Shown one piece after another: positions 48,780 to 60,049 of a stretch of 64,000 nt of DNA. A model generated the notes under the pieces. The model was given only the letters and a program-made list of their open reading frames with translations, ran no database searches and was not told the DNA's origin. The stretch is from Aureimonas phyllosphaerae (GTDB lineage Bacteria > Pseudomonadota > Alphaproteobacteria > Rhizobiales > Rhizobiaceae): the NCBI RefSeq assembly GCF_900113065.1, contig NZ_FOOA01000016.1, positions 47,109-111,108 on the forward strand, in the 5' to 3' direction. Both the position numbers and the translations under genes were made by a program. The stretch's first letter is position 1. Each line of letters starts with the position of its first letter.

Positions 48780-49172
48780 AAATTTTCCGACAAGGCCGCA
48801 AGCGGCCACGTCGTTGGAATCATGCCGGGAAACGAATGACGCTTACGTAAGCCCCATATAGCCTAACCGGTTGAATTCCCTTGCGCTGCGCTGCGGCCAT
48901 TGCACCCGTCGCCCGCACGGAGTATCCCCCTGCCCGACGCAGGACCAGAAGGCGCGTCCGTCCCGGCTGCCGTGACGGTCGCATCGACCGGCCTGCCCGG
49001 CCCCCGGGAATGCGGGCCGCATTCAGGAACCCGAAGGGCGTCCGATGACGAGACCTCCCCAATTTTCCACCGCTCCGCGGCGCGTCGCCGGGCCGGGCGC
49101 GTGGGCGGGCGGTCCGGGCGCCCCGACCTCGTCTCCTTCGTCCCTCGCAGCCATCCGCAACGGGAAGCTTTC
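48780..49172. other. zapE-sucC intergenic region, probable suc promoter
   Basis: A 393-bp gap with no convincing gene. A small GGCCGC/GCGGCC hairpin follows zapE at about 48794-48808. AT-rich DNA near 48830-48880 contains a 12-bp palindrome and a -10-like CATATAG, the likely promoter region of the suc operon. The rest, to 49172, shows nothing I recognise apart from a GGGAAG ribosome-binding site before sucC. Confidence 0.5.
48841..48852. promoter_or_regulatory. 12-bp perfect palindrome at the suc promoter region
   Basis: GCTTACGTAAGC is a perfect dyad immediately before the -10-like CATATAG. It could be an operator for a regulator of the TCA-cycle genes. No regulator is identified. Confidence 0.4.
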
Positions 49173-50360
<1,188 letters not shown>

Positions 50361-50414
50361 TCCGCACGCTTTCCGTCTGCCGAACGACGCTTTTTCTGGA
50401 GTCTCGAAAGACCC

Positions 50415-51317
50415 ATGTCCATTCTCGTTGACAAGAACACCAAGATCATCGTGCAGGGCCTGACCGGCAAGACCGGCACGTTCCACACGGAACAGGCGCT
50501 CGCCTATCACGGCACGCAGATGGTCGCCGGCATCCACCCCAAGAAGGGCGGTGAGACCTGGACCGGATCGAAGGGCGAGAGCCTGCCGATCTACGCCACG
50601 GTCGCCGAGGCCAAGGATGCGACCGGCGCCAACGCCTCCGTGATCTACGTGCCGCCGGCCGGGGCCGCCGACGCCATCATCGAGGCGATCGAGGCCGAGA
50701 TCCCCTTCATCACCTGCATCACCGAGGGCATTCCCGTCCTCGACATGGTGCGCGTGAAGCGCCGCCTGGACGGCTCGAAGTCGCGCCTTCTCGGCCCCAA
50801 CTGCCCCGGCATCATGACGCCGGACGAGTGCAAGATCGGCATCATGCCGGGGTCGATCTTCAAGAAGGGCAATGTCGGCATCGTCTCGCGCTCCGGCACG
50901 CTGACCTACGAGGCGGTGTTCCAGACCACGAACGAGGGCCTCGGCCAGACGACGGCCGTCGGCATCGGCGGCGATCCGGTCAAGGGCACCGAGTTCATCG
51001 ACGTCCTCGAGATGTTCCTCGCCGACGACGAGACGAAATCGATCATCATGATCGGCGAGATCGGCGGCGCGGCTGAAGAGGACGCCGCCCAGTTCCTGAT
51101 CGACGAGGCCAAGCGCGGCCGCAAGAAGCCCATGGCCGGCTTCATCGCGGGTCGCACGGCCCCCAAGGGCCGCACCATGGGCCACGCCGGCGCGGTGGTC
51201 TCGGGCGGCAAGGGCGACGCGGAATCCAAGATCGCGGCGATGGAAGCGGCGGGCATTCGCGTCTCGCCGTCCCCGGCGCGCCTCGGCAAGACGCTGGTCG
51301 AGGTCCTCAAGGGCTGA
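50415..51317 (+). CDS. sucD: succinyl-CoA synthetase alpha subunit
   Basis: The 300-aa CoA-binding subunit. It has [12 protein letters not shown] near residue 13, [15 protein letters not shown] near 101, [10 protein letters not shown] near 123 and the phosphohistidine region [19 protein letters not shown] near 251. The length fits the family exactly. It is 54 bp after sucC and on the same strand, so the two subunits are co-expressed. Confidence 0.97.
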   Translation: MSILVDKNTKIIVQGLTGKTGTFHTEQALAYHGTQMVAGIHPKKGGETWTGSKGESLPIYATVAEAKDATGANASVIYVPPAGAADAIIEAIEAEIPFITCITEGIPVLDMVRVKRRLDGSKSRLLGPNCPGIMTPDECKIGIMPGSIFKKGNVGIVSRSGTLTYEAVFQTTNEGLGQTTAVGIGGDPVKGTEFIDVLEMFLADDETKSIIMIGEIGGAAEEDAAQFLIDEAKRGRKKPMAGFIAGRTAPKGRTMGHAGAVVSGGKGDAESKIAAMEAAGIRVSPSPARLGKTLVEVLKG

Positions 51318-51566
51318 AGACCGGCGAGCCGGATCGGGGCGGTCATTCGATTTTTAACCGTCGCGCCCCTATCTGGCCGGAATGATACGTGAAGCCAGCC
51401 GCGCGGCGTTTCGGCCCGCGCGGCCGCTCCTCGGGTCTCGACCCGGCGGGCGACCTTTCAGCCGAACGCGTTCGAGTGAGCGGCGGAGGCCCTTGGCCTT
51501 CCGCCTCCGATCATCTTTCAGGGAGACGGCGTTCGCTGAAGAAGCGGGGGCCGCTTTGTCATCATC

Positions 51567-54500
51567 ATGGCACGCAATCCGGCGAACGAGACCTTCGCGG
51601 CGACCTCCTTCCTCTATGGCGGCAATGCCGACTACATCGAGACGCTGGCCGCCGCCTACGAGCGCGACCCGTCCTCGGTGGCCGCCGAATGGCGCGAGTT
51701 CTTCGGCCAGGTCGCCGACGACAAGGCGACCGTCGTCAAGAACGCGGAAGGCCCGTCCTGGACGAAGCCCAACTGGCCGGTGACGCCGAACGGCGAGCTC
51801 GTCGCCGCCCTCGACGGCAACTGGGGCGAGGCGGAGATCCGCGTCGAGAAGAAGCTGCGCGACAAGGCGAGCGCCGCGGCGCCCAAGGGCGAGGCGCCCT
51901 CCGAGGCCGCGATCCTGCAGGCGACGCGCGATTCGGTGCGCGCCCTGATGCTGATCCGCGCCTACCGGGTGCGCGGCCATCTCCACGCCAAGCTCGACCC
52001 GCTCGGCCTCGCCGCGCCCGAGGACGACTACCACGAGCTCTCCCCCGAGAACTACGGCTTCACCGAGGCCGATCTCGACCGCCGCATCTTCATCGACAAC
52101 GTGCTCGGCATGGAGTTCGCGACCGTCCGCCAGATGGTCGACATCCTGAAGCGCACCTATTGCGGCACGGTCGGCGTCGAGTTCATGCACATCTCCAATC
52201 CGCTGGAGAAGCAGTGGATCCAGGAGCGCATGGAGGGCGCGGGCAAGGGCGTCGAGTTCACCGATCAGGGCAAGCGCGCCATCCTCAACAAGCTGATCGA
52301 GGCGGAAGGCTTCGAGAAGTTCCTGGACGTCAAGTACAAGGGCACCAAGCGCTTCGGCCTCGACGGCGGCGAGGCGCTGATCCCGGCGCTCGAGCAGATC
52401 ATCAAGCGCGGCGGCCAGATGGGCCTGAAGGAGATCGTGCTGGGCATGGCCCATCGCGGCCGCCTCAACGTGCTCGCCCAGGTCATGGGCAAGCCGCGCC
52501 GCGCGATCTTCCACGAGTTCAAGGGCGGCTCCTACAAGCCCGAGGACGTCGAGGGCTCGGGCGACGTCAAGTATCATCTGGGCGCCTCGGCGGACCGCGA
52601 GTTCGACAACAACTCGGTCCACCTTTCGCTGACCGCCAACCCTTCGCATCTCGAGATCGTCAACCCGGTCGTGATGGGCAAGGCGCGCGCCAAGCAGGAC
52701 CAGCTCGGCGGCGGTCGCACCCGCACCGAGGTCGTGCCGCAGGAGGTGCGCAACCAGGTGCTGCCGCTCCTCATCCACGGCGACGCGGCCTTCGCCGGCC
52801 AGGGCGTCGTCGCCGAGTGCTTCGGCCTGTCGGGCCTCAAGGGCCACCGCGTCGGCGGCACCCTACACTTCATCATCAACAACCAGATCGGCTTCACCAC
52901 CAATCCGCGCTTCTCGCGCTCCTCGCCCTATCCGTCCGATGTGGCGAAGATGGTCGAGGCCCCGATCTTCCACGTCAACGGCGACGACCCGGAAGCCGTG
53001 ACCTATGCGGCTAAGATCGCGATCGAGTACCGGCAGACCTTCCACAAGCCGGTGGTGGTCGACATGTTCTGCTATCGCCGCTTCGGCCACAACGAGGGCG
53101 ACGAGCCCGGCTTCACGCAGCCGATCATGTACCGCAAGATCCGCGAGCATAAGACGACGCTCGAGATCTACGCCCGGAAGCTCGTCGAGGCCGGCGTCCT
53201 GTCGGACGGCGACGTCGAGGCGCGCAAGGCCGAGTTCCGCACCCAGCTCGAGGGCGAGTACGAGGCGGGCCAGAGCTACAACCCGAACAAGGCCGACTGG
53301 CTGGACGGCGCGTGGTCGGGCCTTCGCCGCGCCGACGACGAGGACGAGCAGCGCCGCGGCACGACCGGCGTGCCGGTCAAGACGCTGAAGGAACTCGGCC
53401 AGAAGCTCACCGAGGTGCCGGAGGGCTTCGAGGTCCACAAGACCATCGGCCGCTTCCTCGACAACCGCGCCAAGGCGATCGAGACCGGCGAGAACCTCGA
53501 CTGGGCGACCGGCGAGGCGCTGGCCTTTGCGTCGCTGCTCGCCGAGGGCACGCCGATCCGCCTGTCGGGTCAGGATTCGGAGCGCGGCACGTTCTCGCAG
53601 CGCCACTCGGTCCTCTACGACCAGCGCGACGAGAGCCGCTACATTCCGCTGTCCCACCTCGCGAAGGGCCAGGCGAACTACGAGGTCATCAACTCGATGC
53701 TCTCGGAAGAGGCCGTGCTCGGCTTCGAATACGGCTACTCGCTCGCCGAGCCGAACGCGCTGACGCTCTGGGAAGCCCAGTTCGGCGACTTCGTGAACGG
53801 CGCGCAGGTCGTGATCGACCAGTTCATCTCGAGCGGAGAAGCCAAGTGGCTGCGCATGTCGGGCCTCGTCATGCTGCTGCCGCACGGCTACGAGGGGCAG
53901 GGGCCGGAGCACTCCTCGGCGCGCCTCGAGCGCTTCCTGCAGGCCTGCGCGCAGGACAACATGCAGGTCGCCAACTGCACGACGCCCGCGAACTATTTCC
54001 ACATCCTGCGCCGGCAGATGAAGCGCGACTTCCGTAAGCCGCTGATCCTGATGACGCCCAAATCGCTCCTGCGCCACAAGCGCGCGACGTCCGACCTGTC
54101 GGAGCTGGCGGGCGACACGACGTTCCACCGCCTCCTGTGGGACGACGCCGAGATGAAGCCGAACTCGGTCACGGTGAAGCTGAAGAAGGACAAGGACATC
54201 CGCCGCGTGGTGCTCTGCACCGGCAAGGTCTATTACGACCTTCTGGAGGAGCGCGAGAAGCGGGGCATCGACGATATCTACCTCCTGCGCGTCGAGCAGC
54301 TCTATCCGTTCCCGGCGAAAGCCCTGATCAACGAGCTGTCGCGCTTCAAACAGGCCGAGATCGTCTGGTGCCAGGAGGAGCCCAAGAACATGGGCGCCTG
54401 GAGCTTCATCGAGCCCTATCTCGAATGGGTGCTCGACCGCATCGGCGAGACCAAGCGCCGCGCTCGCTATGCCGGCCGTCAGGCGGCCGCCTCGCCGGCC

Positions 54501-54575
54501 GTCGGCACGATGTCGAAGCACATGGCCCAACTCGAAGCCTTCCTGGAGGAAGCGCTGGGAACCACGGCGGCCTGA
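51567..54575 (+). CDS. sucA: 2-oxoglutarate dehydrogenase E1 component
   Basis: Thiamine diphosphate-dependent E1 of the 2-oxoglutarate dehydrogenase complex. The 1002-aa protein starts with the peripheral segment [21 protein letters not shown] near residue 16, has [18 protein letters not shown] near 292, [20 protein letters not shown] near 400, [14 protein letters not shown] near 433 and the C-terminal EEPKNMGAW. It lies 249 bp after sucD. The ATG at 51567 fits homologues, but its ribosome-binding site is weak. Confidence 0.97.
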   Translation: MARNPANETFAATSFLYGGNADYIETLAAAYERDPSSVAAEWREFFGQVADDKATVVKNAEGPSWTKPNWPVTPNGELVAALDGNWGEAEIRVEKKLRDKASAAAPKGEAPSEAAILQATRDSVRALMLIRAYRVRGHLHAKLDPLGLAAPEDDYHELSPENYGFTEADLDRRIFIDNVLGMEFATVRQMVDILKRTYCGTVGVEFMHISNPLEKQWIQERMEGAGKGVEFTDQGKRAILNKLIEAEGFEKFLDVKYKGTKRFGLDGGEALIPALEQIIKRGGQMGLKEIVLGMAHRGRLNVLAQVMGKPRRAIFHEFKGGSYKPEDVEGSGDVKYHLGASADREFDNNSVHLSLTANPSHLEIVNPVVMGKARAKQDQLGGGRTRTEVVPQEVRNQVLPLLIHGDAAFAGQGVVAECFGLSGLKGHRVGGTLHFIINNQIGFTTNPRFSRSSPYPSDVAKMVEAPIFHVNGDDPEAVTYAAKIAIEYRQTFHKPVVVDMFCYRRFGHNEGDEPGFTQPIMYRKIREHKTTLEIYARKLVEAGVLSDGDVEARKAEFRTQLEGEYEAGQSYNPNKADWLDGAWSGLRRADDEDEQRRGTTGVPVKTLKELGQKLTEVPEGFEVHKTIGRFLDNRAKAIETGENLDWATGEALAFASLLAEGTPIRLSGQDSERGTFSQRHSVLYDQRDESRYIPLSHLAKGQANYEVINSMLSEEAVLGFEYGYSLAEPNALTLWEAQFGDFVNGAQVVIDQFISSGEAKWLRMSGLVMLLPHGYEGQGPEHSSARLERFLQACAQDNMQVANCTTPANYFHILRRQMKRDFRKPLILMTPKSLLRHKRATSDLSELAGDTTFHRLLWDDAEMKPNSVTVKLKKDKDIRRVVLCTGKVYYDLLEEREKRGIDDIYLLRVEQLYPFPAKALINELSRFKQAEIVWCQEEPKNMGAWSFIEPYLEWVLDRIGETKRRARYAGRQAAASPAVGTMSKHMAQLEAFLEEALGTTAA

Positions 54576-54630
54576 GGGCCGCCGTCTCCCACCCGCCCTC
54601 GCCACACCCTTTCCGATGAGATCTTCTACG

Positions 54631-55899
54631 ATGAGCACCGAAGTCAAAGTCCCGACCCTTGGCGAATCCGTCACCGAGGCCACGATCGGCCAGTGGTTCA
54701 AGAAGGCGGGCGACACCGTCGCGCAGGACGAGACGATCGCCGAGCTCGAGACCGACAAGGTCACGGTCGAGGTACCGGCGCCGGCCGCCGGCGTCCTGTC
54801 GGAGATCCTCGTCAAGGAAGGCGAGACGGTCGAGGTCGGTGCGCTGATCGCGGTGATCGGCGAGGCGGGTTCCGCCGGCGCGTCGGCGCCGAAGTCAGAG
54901 GCGCCCAAGGCCGACGCGCCGAAGGCGCCCGAGCCCGCGGCGACGCAGGGCTACGGCAACGCCTCCACGGCGCCGGCCGCGCCCGCCGGCGGCGGCGCGC
55001 ACGGCGACACGCAGCCCGCCCCCTCGGCCGCCAAGCTGATGGCCGAGAAGAACCTGTCGGCGTCCGACGTCGAGGGGTCCGGCAAGCGCGGACAGGTGTT
55101 GAAGGGCGACGTCCTCGACGCGATCGCCAAGGGCACCTCCGCGCCGGCGCAAGCCAAGGCGCCGGCCGCACCGCGCCCGGCCTCCTCGGCCGACGACGCA
55201 TCGCGCGAGGAGCGCGTGCGGATGACCAAGCTCCGCCAGACCATCGCGCGCCGCCTCAAGGACGCGCAGGACACGGCGGCGATGCTGACCACCTTCAACG
55301 AGGTGGACATGTCGGCGGTGATGTCGCTGCGCTCCAAGTACAAGGACATCTTCGAGAAGAAGCACGGCGTGAAGCTCGGCTTCATGGGCTTCTTCACCAA
55401 GGCCGTGACGCACGCCCTGAAGGAGATCCCGGCGGTGAACGCCGAGATCGACGGCACCGACATCATCTACAAGAACTACGCCCACGTCGGCATGGCGGTC
55501 GGCACCGACAAGGGCCTCGTCGTCCCGGTCATCCGCGACGCCGACCAGATGTCGATCGCCGAAGTCGAGAAGGAACTCGGGCGCCTCGCCAAGGCGGCGC
55601 GCGACAACCAGCTGACCATGGCCGACATGCAGGGCGGCACCTTCACGATCACCAACGGCGGCGTCTACGGCTCGCTGATGTCGACGCCGATCCTCAACGC
55701 GCCGCAGTCGGGCATCCTCGGCATGCACAAGATCCAGGAGCGCCCGATGGTGGTCGGCGGCCAGATCGTGATCCGGCCGATGATGTATCTGGCGCTGTCC
55801 TACGATCACCGGATCGTCGACGGCAAGGAAGCCGTGACCTTCCTCGTGCGGGTCAAGGACTCGCTGGAGGATCCGGAGCGTCTCGTCCTCGACCTCTAA
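54631..55899 (+). CDS. sucB: dihydrolipoyl succinyltransferase (E2) of 2-oxoglutarate dehydrogenase
   Basis: The 422-aa E2 core. Residues 1-75 form the lipoyl domain with the lipoylated lysine in [12 protein letters not shown] near residue 43. A Pro/Ala linker follows, then the E3/E1-binding domain ([21 protein letters not shown] near 131) and the catalytic domain with TTFNEVDMS near 220 and [13 protein letters not shown] near 391. The ATG at 54631 starts the usual [13 protein letters not shown]; an ATG five codons upstream is possible. It is 55 bp after sucA. Confidence 0.96.
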   Translation: MSTEVKVPTLGESVTEATIGQWFKKAGDTVAQDETIAELETDKVTVEVPAPAAGVLSEILVKEGETVEVGALIAVIGEAGSAGASAPKSEAPKADAPKAPEPAATQGYGNASTAPAAPAGGGAHGDTQPAPSAAKLMAEKNLSASDVEGSGKRGQVLKGDVLDAIAKGTSAPAQAKAPAAPRPASSADDASREERVRMTKLRQTIARRLKDAQDTAAMLTTFNEVDMSAVMSLRSKYKDIFEKKHGVKLGFMGFFTKAVTHALKEIPAVNAEIDGTDIIYKNYAHVGMAVGTDKGLVVPVIRDADQMSIAEVEKELGRLAKAARDNQLTMADMQGGTFTITNGGVYGSLMSTPILNAPQSGILGMHKIQERPMVVGGQIVIRPMMYLALSYDHRIVDGKEAVTFLVRVKDSLEDPERLVLDL

Positions 55900-55911
55900 G
55901 ACCTCGACCAG

Positions 55912-55943
55912 CCGGCGCCGCCCCCGAAGCGGGGCGGCGCCGG
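55912..55943 (+). terminator. strong hairpin after sucB
   Basis: CCGGCGCCGCCCC at 55912-55924 pairs perfectly with GGGGCGGCGCCGG at 55931-55943 around a six-base loop, 12 bp past the sucB stop. There is no clear T run; it may stabilise or terminate the suc mRNA. Confidence 0.6.
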
Positions 55944-55989
55944 GTTCAGGGCGGACGGGAGACTGCCCGCAACAGGGCGTGCTGCCGAT

Positions 55990-56005
55990 GTTTCACGTGG
56001 AACAG
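55990..56005. promoter_or_regulatory. parS: parS-like site with one mismatch, sucB downstream region
   Basis: TGTTTCACGTGGAACA matches the 16-bp parS consensus at 15 positions. It is the only one of the four sites that is intergenic at both ends, between sucB and the SDR gene, and is 45 kb from the rsmG site. Confidence 0.75.
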
Positions 56006-56076
56006 GGCCGGAAGCGTTCTAGCGGTGAACCGGTCAGCCCTTTCCCCGAACGCCAACTCGAGCCAGGAGCGCCCCG

Positions 56077-56835
56077 ATGTCTGACCGCGTGATGATCGTC
56101 ACCGGTGGCTCGCGCGGGATCGGCGCGGCGACCGCGCGTCTCGCAGGTGCCGCCGGCTATGCGGTGCTGGTGAACTACGCCGCCAACGCCGAGGCGGCCG
56201 GGGCCGTGGCCGCCGAGATCCGCGCCGCCGGCGGGCAGGCCGAGACGGTGCGCGGCGACGTCGGGTCGGAAGCCGATATCCTCGGCATCTTCGAAGCGGC
56301 CGACCGGATGGGCCGGCTCGCAGTGTTGGTCAACAATGCCGGGGTCGTCGACCAGCCATCAGCGGTCGCCGACATGGACCTCGCGCGGCTCGAGCGCATG
56401 TTCCGCATCAACACGATCGGCTCGTTCCTCTGCGCCCGCGAGGCGGTGCGGCGTATGTCGACCGCGCGGGGCGGTGAGGGGGGCGTGATCGTCAATCTCT
56501 CGTCGGCCGCCGCCAAGCTCGGCTCGCCCGGCCAGTTCGTCGACTATGCCAGCGCCAAGGGTGCGATCGACACGTTCACGGTCGGCCTCGCCAAGGAGGT
56601 CGCGGCGGAGGGCGTACGTGTCTGTGCGGTGCGCCCCGGCATCATCGAGACCGACATCCACGCCTCCGGCGGCCAGCCGGACCGCGTCGCGACGATGACG
56701 CCGGACCTTCCGATGCGCCGGCCGGGCAGCGCCGAGGAGGTGGCACGCGCGATCCTGTGGCTGGCGTCCGACGAGGCGAGCTATTCCACCGGCGCGATCC
56801 TCGACGTGTCCGGCGCGCGGGCGATCCTGCCGTGA
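56077..56835 (+). CDS. SDR-family NAD(P)-dependent oxidoreductase
   Basis: A 252-aa short-chain dehydrogenase/reductase: cofactor motif TGGSRGIGAA near residue 9, NNAG near 87, catalytic S-x12-Y-x3-K with LSSAAAKLGSPGQFVDYASAK near 145 and PGIIETDIHA near 188. An asparagine in NTIGSF completes the tetrad. The substrate is unknown, although such proteins next to suc genes are common. GGAGC lies before the ATG. It ends overlapping the next gene by 4 bp. Confidence 0.9.
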   Translation: MSDRVMIVTGGSRGIGAATARLAGAAGYAVLVNYAANAEAAGAVAAEIRAAGGQAETVRGDVGSEADILGIFEAADRMGRLAVLVNNAGVVDQPSAVADMDLARLERMFRINTIGSFLCAREAVRRMSTARGGEGGVIVNLSSAAAKLGSPGQFVDYASAKGAIDTFTVGLAKEVAAEGVRVCAVRPGIIETDIHASGGQPDRVATMTPDLPMRRPGSAEEVARAILWLASDEASYSTGAILDVSGARAILP

Positions 56836-57314
56836 CGGGGCGCGGGGTGCTCGCCCTGGTGCTGGCGACCGGCGGCGTGGCGGCGGCGGCCGAGCCGCCG
56901 GCCTATCGCGACGACCGCTCGACGCCCGACGCGGTGCTCGAATCCCTCTACAACGCCATCGAGAGGCAGGAATACCTGCGCGCCTGGTCGTATTTCCGCG
57001 AGGAGGCCGCCCGACCGTTCGACGCGTTCGCCGCGGGTTATGCCGACACGCGGCACGTCCGGCTGAAGCTCGGGACCGCGACCGGCGAGGGCGCGGCGGG
57101 TTCGACCTATTACCGCCTTCCCGCGGTCGTGGAGGCCGAGACCGCGTCGGGAACGCGCGTCTTTGCGGGCTGCTACGAGCTGCGCCTCGTCCAGCCGGCG
57201 TCGCAAGGCGAGCCGCCCTTCCGACCGATGGGGATCTCGGGCGCACGCCTCGCCGCCGTCGACGAGAGCTTCGATGCCGCGACGGGGCGCTGCGACACGG
57301 GGGCGACGCCATGA
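56832..57314 (+). CDS. secreted protein of unknown function
   Basis: A 160-aa protein starting at a GTG that overlaps the SDR stop (GTGA). The N-terminus is a signal peptide (VTGRGVLALVLATGGVAAAA, cleavage before EPPAY). The mature part contains AVLESLYNAIERQEYLRAWSY near residue 34 and a beta-rich C-terminal half with two cysteines (FAGCYELRLV, GRCDTG). It resembles NTF2-like or DUF secreted folds only loosely; I assign no family. Probably periplasmic and co-transcribed with the SDR. Confidence 0.65.
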   Translation: MTGRGVLALVLATGGVAAAAEPPAYRDDRSTPDAVLESLYNAIERQEYLRAWSYFREEAARPFDAFAAGYADTRHVRLKLGTATGEGAAGSTYYRLPAVVEAETASGTRVFAGCYELRLVQPASQGEPPFRPMGISGARLAAVDESFDAATGRCDTGATP

Positions 57315-57399
57315 CCGCCCCGGTTTCCTTCGCGCGCGCGCGTCCCAAGTCCTCGGGCGAGAGAGGCGCAAGGCGTCTCCAGGCAAAGGTCCGGTCCCG

Positions 57400-57798
57400 A
57401 TGACGTCGCTTCCCCTCGAACTCACCCTTCTCGGCTGGTCCGTCGTGCTTCTCGTCGTGCAGATCATGCTGCAGGGGCACTTCGTCACGCGCGAGCGCGG
57501 CCGCGACTGGAACGCCGGCCCGCGCGACGGCGAGGCCAAGCCGCTCGGCACCATGGCCGGGCGCGCGACGCGCAACCTCGCCAACTTTCAGGAAACCTAC
57601 CCCGCCTTCGTGGCGCTCGCCCTTGGCCTTGCCCTATCGGGGCGCACGGGCGGCATCGGCGAATGGGGCGCTGGGCTTTGGTTCGTCGCCCGCATCGCCT
57701 ACGTGCCGCTCTACCTCAAGGGCGTGCCCTACGTCCGTAGCCTGGTATGGGTCCTCTCGATGCTCGGCCTCCTCCTGATGCTGATCCGCTTCCTATAG
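57400..57798 (+). CDS. MAPEG family membrane protein
   Basis: A 132-aa protein with four hydrophobic helices. The MAPEG signature is visible as GRATRNLANFQETYPAFVALALGLAL near residue 51, including the conserved asparagine, arginine and FxExxP pattern, and ARIAYVPLYLKGVPYVRS near 97. Bacterial MAPEG proteins resemble membrane glutathione transferases; the function here is unknown. AAAGG precedes the start. It sits 24 bp before lpd. Confidence 0.88.
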   Translation: MTSLPLELTLLGWSVVLLVVQIMLQGHFVTRERGRDWNAGPRDGEAKPLGTMAGRATRNLANFQETYPAFVALALGLALSGRTGGIGEWGAGLWFVARIAYVPLYLKGVPYVRSLVWVLSMLGLLLMLIRFL

Positions 57799-57822
57799 AC
57801 ATCCAACGACCGGAACCAACCC

Positions 57823-59238
57823 ATGTCCGACACCACCTCCTTCGATCTCGTCGTCATCGGCTCCGGCCCCGGCGGCTATGTCGGTGCCATCAAGGCCGCG
57901 CAGCTCGGCCTGAAGGTCGCCGTGGTGGAGAAGCGCCAGACCTATGGCGGCACCTGCCTCAACGTCGGCTGCATCCCCTCGAAGGCGCTCCTCCACGCCT
58001 CCGAGATGTTTGCGGAAGCCAACCACTCCTTCGCCGACCTCGGCATCAAGGTGGCGCCTGAGCTCGATCTGCCGACGATGCTCGGCCACAAGGACAAGAC
58101 GGTGAAGGCCAATGTCGACGGCGTCGCCTTCCTGTTCCGCAAGAACAAGATCGAGGGCGTCACAGGGACGGGCCGCATCGTCAAGGCGGGCGAGGTCGAG
58201 GTGACCGGGCCGGACGGCGCCAAGCGGACGCTCCAGACCAAGGCGATCTGCATCGCCACGGGCTCGGAGGTCGCGGGCATTCCGGGCGTCAGCGTCGCCT
58301 TCGACGGCGAGACGATCGTCTCCTCCGACCACGCGATCGCGCTCGCCAAGGTGCCCGCCTCGATGGTGGTCGTCGGCGGCGGCGTGATCGGGCTCGAACT
58401 CGGCTCGGTCTGGTCGCGCCTCGGGGCGCGCGTGACCGTGGTCGAGTATCTCGACAAGATCCTCGGGCCGATGGACGGCGAGGTGTCCGCCCAGTTCCAG
58501 AAGCTCCTCGTCAAGCAGGGCTTCACCTTCAAGCTCGGCGCCAAGGTGACGGCGGTGGAGAAGACGGGATCGGGCGCCTCGGTGACGTTCGAGCCCGCCA
58601 AGGGCGGCGCCGCCGAGACGCTGGAGGCCGAGGTGGTGCTGGTCGCGACCGGCCGCCGCCCCTTCACCGAAGGGCTCGGCCTCGACGAGGCGGGCGTCGC
58701 GCGCGACAAGGCCGGCCGCATCGAGATCGACGCGCACTACCAAACCAACGTGCCCGGCATCTACGCGATCGGCGACGTGGTGAAGGGTCCGATGCTGGCG
58801 CACAAGGCCGAGGACGAGGGCATCGCGCTCGCCGAGATCCTCGCCGGCCAGAAGGGTCACGTGAACTACGGCGTCATCCCGTCGGTGGTCTACACCTCGC
58901 CCGAGATCGCGTCCGTCGGCAAGACCGAGGAGGAGCTGAAGGCGGAGGGGCTGGACTACAAGGTCGGCAAGTTCCCGGTGATGGCGAACGGGCGCGCGCG
59001 CGCCATGCTCCACACCGACGGCTTCGTGAAGGTGCTGACGGATGCGCGCACCGATAAGGTGCTGGGCGGCCACATCGTCGGCTTCGGCGCCGGCGACATG
59101 ATCGCCGAGATTTCCGTGCTGATGGAATTTGGCGGCTCTGCCGAGGACCTCGCGCGCACCTGCCACGCCCATCCGACCCTGTCGGAAGCCGTGCGCGAGG
59201 CGGCGTTTGCGGCCTTCGCCAAGCCGATCCACGTCTGA
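57823..59238 (+). CDS. lpd: dihydrolipoyl dehydrogenase (E3)
   Basis: A 471-aa FAD-dependent disulfide oxidoreductase that reoxidises lipoamide in the 2-oxoglutarate complex. It has GSGPGGYVGAIKAAQLG near residue 12, the redox-active disulfide GGTCLNVGCIPSKALL near 43, the NAD motif VVGGGVIGLELGSVW near 185, GDVVKGPMLAHKAEDEG near 316 and the catalytic HAHPTLSEAV near 449. It completes the E1-E2-E3 set, separated from sucB by three unrelated genes. Confidence 0.96.
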   Translation: MSDTTSFDLVVIGSGPGGYVGAIKAAQLGLKVAVVEKRQTYGGTCLNVGCIPSKALLHASEMFAEANHSFADLGIKVAPELDLPTMLGHKDKTVKANVDGVAFLFRKNKIEGVTGTGRIVKAGEVEVTGPDGAKRTLQTKAICIATGSEVAGIPGVSVAFDGETIVSSDHAIALAKVPASMVVVGGGVIGLELGSVWSRLGARVTVVEYLDKILGPMDGEVSAQFQKLLVKQGFTFKLGAKVTAVEKTGSGASVTFEPAKGGAAETLEAEVVLVATGRRPFTEGLGLDEAGVARDKAGRIEIDAHYQTNVPGIYAIGDVVKGPMLAHKAEDEGIALAEILAGQKGHVNYGVIPSVVYTSPEIASVGKTEEELKAEGLDYKVGKFPVMANGRARAMLHTDGFVKVLTDARTDKVLGGHIVGFGAGDMIAEISVLMEFGGSAEDLARTCHAHPTLSEAVREAAFAAFAKPIHV

Positions 59239-59270
59239 TCGCGGAAGCGTTCGGCGTCACAGCCAAGCAA

Positions 59271-59301
59271 GGGGCGGCGCATCCGGTGCGCCGTCCCTTT
59301 T
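59271..59301 (+). terminator. intrinsic terminator after lpd
   Basis: GGGGCGGCGCA pairs with TGCGCCGTCCC (one G-T type mismatch) around a short loop, followed by TTTT at 59298-59301, 33 bp after the lpd stop. It also sits at the 3' end of the convergent small gene. Confidence 0.8.
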
Positions 59302-59313
59302 CAGGTCAAGGCC

Positions 59314-59553
59314 TCAGGCGTTTCCGCCGGCCCAGAAGCCGCGGTCGAGGGGCATGCGCGCCACCTCGCGCCGTTCGCCGTCGAGGACGCGGGCATGGTC
59401 GCCCCACTCGTCGGCAAAGCCCGAGCGCGTCAGCACCTCGCGCACCGCGCCCACGGCCTGTTCGTCGGTCACCGCGTTCAGGGCGTCGTGGAACGGTCCC
59501 GGCACCCAGGCCGACCCGTCCACCCGTCCCGTTTCGATCCGGTATCGCGACAT
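59314..59553 (-). CDS. small hypothetical protein
   Basis: A 79-aa soluble protein without signal peptide: MSRYRIETGRVDGSAWVPG, then a helical ALNAVTDEQAVGAVREVLTRS and a charged C-terminus. GGGAGG lies 8 bp upstream of the ATG at 59553; the longer frame lacks one. I recognise no family. It is convergent with lpd. Confidence 0.6.
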   Translation of the reverse strand: MSRYRIETGRVDGSAWVPGPFHDALNAVTDEQAVGAVREVLTRSGFADEWGDHARVLDGERREVARMPLDRGFWAGGNA

Positions 59554-59626
59554 CCGTTCATCCTCCCGAGATGGTTGACGACAGGAGTGTGAACCCATCC
59601 GGGACGGCTGTCACCTTTCCAAATCG

Positions 59627-59923
59627 TCAGGAACGGCGCCCTTCGACGCAGCGGCGGTAGGCGCGCGCGCCGTCGCGCTCGGCCTGCGTGCGCGCGAACG
59701 CGTTGGCGCCGAAGCCGTCCTCGTTGTCCGCGAGGTTCTCATAGGTGTTGCGGGCCGTCTGGTCCGCGTAGTTGTCGCAGCCGCGCCGCACCGGCGGGCG
59801 GTAGGACGCGGGCGCGAGGCCGAGCGTCGGCGCCGCCGTCGGCCGTCCGTCGAAGGCCGGACCGTCGACGGCGGTGCAGCCGGATAGGGCAAGGACGGCA
59901 AGAAACGGCAGGACAGGGCGCAT
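59627..59923 (-). CDS. small lipoprotein of unknown function
   Basis: A 98-aa lipoprotein: lipobox LALSGC (cysteine near residue 16), a short Pro/Ala region, and a C-terminal helical part RRGCDNYADQTARNTYENLA with two further cysteines. The start at 59923 begins the signal peptide. Its function is unknown. Confidence 0.65.
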   Translation of the reverse strand: MRPVLPFLAVLALSGCTAVDGPAFDGRPTAAPTLGLAPASYRPPVRRGCDNYADQTARNTYENLADNEDGFGANAFARTQAERDGARAYRRCVEGRRS

Positions 59924-60049
59924 AGCGGTCTCCGGCAGGGAGGCGCGAGGCGGACAGGGGCCGGTCGGGGTGGCGCTCGCGCGAGCTTGGGATGCCAAGG
60001 AAACGTCGGCGCCGGCGAGCCCGTTCCCGCAACAATCGTTCGCCGCGGA

